Shown: positions 41,779-42,603 of the stretch, piece after piece
Layout of the letters: every line of letters starts with the position of its first letter
How positions within the stretch are numbered: position 1 is the stretch's first letter
NCBI GenBank assembly: GCA_030696525.1
Contig: JAUYSB010000271.1
Span: forward strand, 1 to 42,603
Reading direction: 5' to 3'
DNA length: 42,603 nt
DNA from: Hydrogenophaga sp.
GTDB lineage: Bacteria; Pseudomonadota; Gammaproteobacteria; Burkholderiales; Burkholderiaceae_C
Notes under the pieces: model-generated
What the model was told of the DNA's origin: nothing
Seen by the model: only the letters and a program-made list of their open reading frames with translations
The model's database searches: none
Position numbers and translations under genes: made by a program

Positions 41779-42603
41779 TCACTTCTTCTTCACATGCGCT
41801 TCCAGCTCATTGAAGGTGGGCCGCTCGGTGCTGAACAAAACTTTACGCCCAAACTCGATGGCTGTCATGGGCGCGTAACCTTGCATGCTGGCCAGCAACG
41901 TTGTTTTTATGCACTGCAACTCCTTGGCATCTTCCTCGCCCTTGGCCTCCAGCAGGCCGGCAAACGGCTCGGCCACCGCATAGGCCAGAAAAATGCCCAG
42001 AAAGGTGCCCACCAGCGCCGAGCCGATCATGCCGCCCAGCACCGCCGGCGGCTGGCCCACCGAGCCCATGGTGTTGATCACACCCAGCACGGCGGCCACG
42101 ATGCCGAAGGCCGGCAAGGCGCCGGCCAGGCGGGTGAGCGCGGCGATGGGTGCGTGGTGTTCCTGGTGGTGGGTCTCGATCTCGCTGTCCATCAGCGCCT
42201 CGATCTCGTGGGCGTTGAGGTTGCCCGAGACCATCATGCGCAGGTAATCGGTGATGAACTCCACCACATGGTGGTCGTGCCCGACGGTGGGGTACTTCTG
42301 GAACAGCGGTGAGTTGTGCGGCTCCTCGACGTCCTTTTCGATCGCCATCAGGCCCTCTTTGCGCGCCTTCTGCAGGATATCGAACATCATCGCCAGCAGT
42401 TCAAGGTAACGCTCCTTGGTGTACTTGGAGCCCTTGAAGGCCGTGGGCATCATCTTCAGGGTGGCCTTGAGCACCTTGGGCGGGTTGTTCACCACAAACG
42501 CCCCCAACGCGCCGCCAAAGATGGTGACCATCTCGAACGGCAGCGCCTTCATGATCACCCCGATGTTGCCGCCGTGCAGGATGTACACGCCGAAGATGCA
42601 CGT
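41779..42603 (-). CDS. motA: Flagellar stator protein MotA (N-terminus outside window)
   Basis: Proton-channel stator subunit. The frame is open to the right edge, and codons before the apparent Val/Met start (TCIFGVYILHGGN) continue the first membrane helix. Only about the first 10-20 residues are therefore missing. The large cytoplasmic loop (KYTKERYLELLAMMFDILQKARKEG) holds the charged residues that contact FliG. The last two helices carry conserved prolines (LPAFGIVAAVLGVINTMGS and LVGTFLGIFLAYAVAEPFA). The protein ends in a Lys-rich tail. Paired with motB downstream. Confidence 0.97.
   Translation of the reverse strand, partial: TCIFGVYILHGGNIGVIMKALPFEMVTIFGGALGAFVVNNPPKVLKATLKMMPTAFKGSKYTKERYLELLAMMFDILQKARKEGLMAIEKDVEEPHNSPLFQKYPTVGHDHHVVEFITDYLRMMVSGNLNAHEIEALMDSEIETHHQEHHAPIAALTRLAGALPAFGIVAAVLGVINTMGSVGQPPAVLGGMIGSALVGTFLGIFLAYAVAEPFAGLLEAKGEEDAKELQCIKTTLLASMQGYAPMTAIEFGRKVLFSTERPTFNELEAHVKKK

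Overview
The window is GC-rich, densely coded DNA that looks like a betaproteobacterial (Burkholderiales, probably Comamonadaceae-like) chromosome. The evidence for this is the flagellar gene order, the flhB-flhA-flhF-flhG-fliA block, the type II secretion genes and the style of the arsenic operon. This placement is inference from gene content, not from a marker gene. No rRNA, tRNA, IS element or CRISPR array was seen. Both ends cut through genes: a secretin gene on the left and motA on the right.

Region 1 (1-7669, + strand): the 3' part of gspD, then gspE and gspF of a type II secretion system. A DUF4143-type AAA ATPase gene with its own palindromic upstream element lies between gspE and gspF. 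gspF is followed by a cytosolic 5'-nucleotidase and an SbmA/YddA-like ABC half transporter whose reading frames overlap by 4 bases. Region 2 (7685-9698, - strand): an exported subtilisin-like lipoprotein protease with a C-terminal P domain, overlapping a small lipoprotein gene of unknown function.

Region 3 (9776-13966, + strand): an arsenic resistance operon, GAPDH-arsJ-arsR-arsC-acr3. It combines the organoarsenical route (GAPDH makes 1-arseno-3-phosphoglycerate and ArsJ exports it) with the classical route (ArsC reduces arsenate and Acr3 exports arsenite). It is followed by a metallo-beta-lactamase-fold protein with an unusual metal motif and a broken cation diffusion facilitator gene (two frameshifts plus an internal deletion). 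Region 4 (15695-19912, - strand): PhoX phosphatase with two downstream hairpins, queC, and a degenerate EAL/HDOD protein.

Region 5 (19952-42603): a large flagellar and chemotaxis cluster. flgBCDEFGHIJKL (- strand) encodes the rod, hook, rings and hook-junction proteins. Divergent from it is flgA-flgM-flgN (+ strand), with a near-consensus sigma-28 promoter before flgM. Facing this is motA-motB-cheY-cheZ-orf-flhB-flhA-flhF-flhG-fliA (- strand), which supplies stator, response regulator and phosphatase, export gate, flagellar placement proteins and sigma-28. The FlhG-like protein has kept its FlhF-activating N-terminal motif but appears to have lost its ATPase P-loop. Gaps between genes are under 200 bases throughout.
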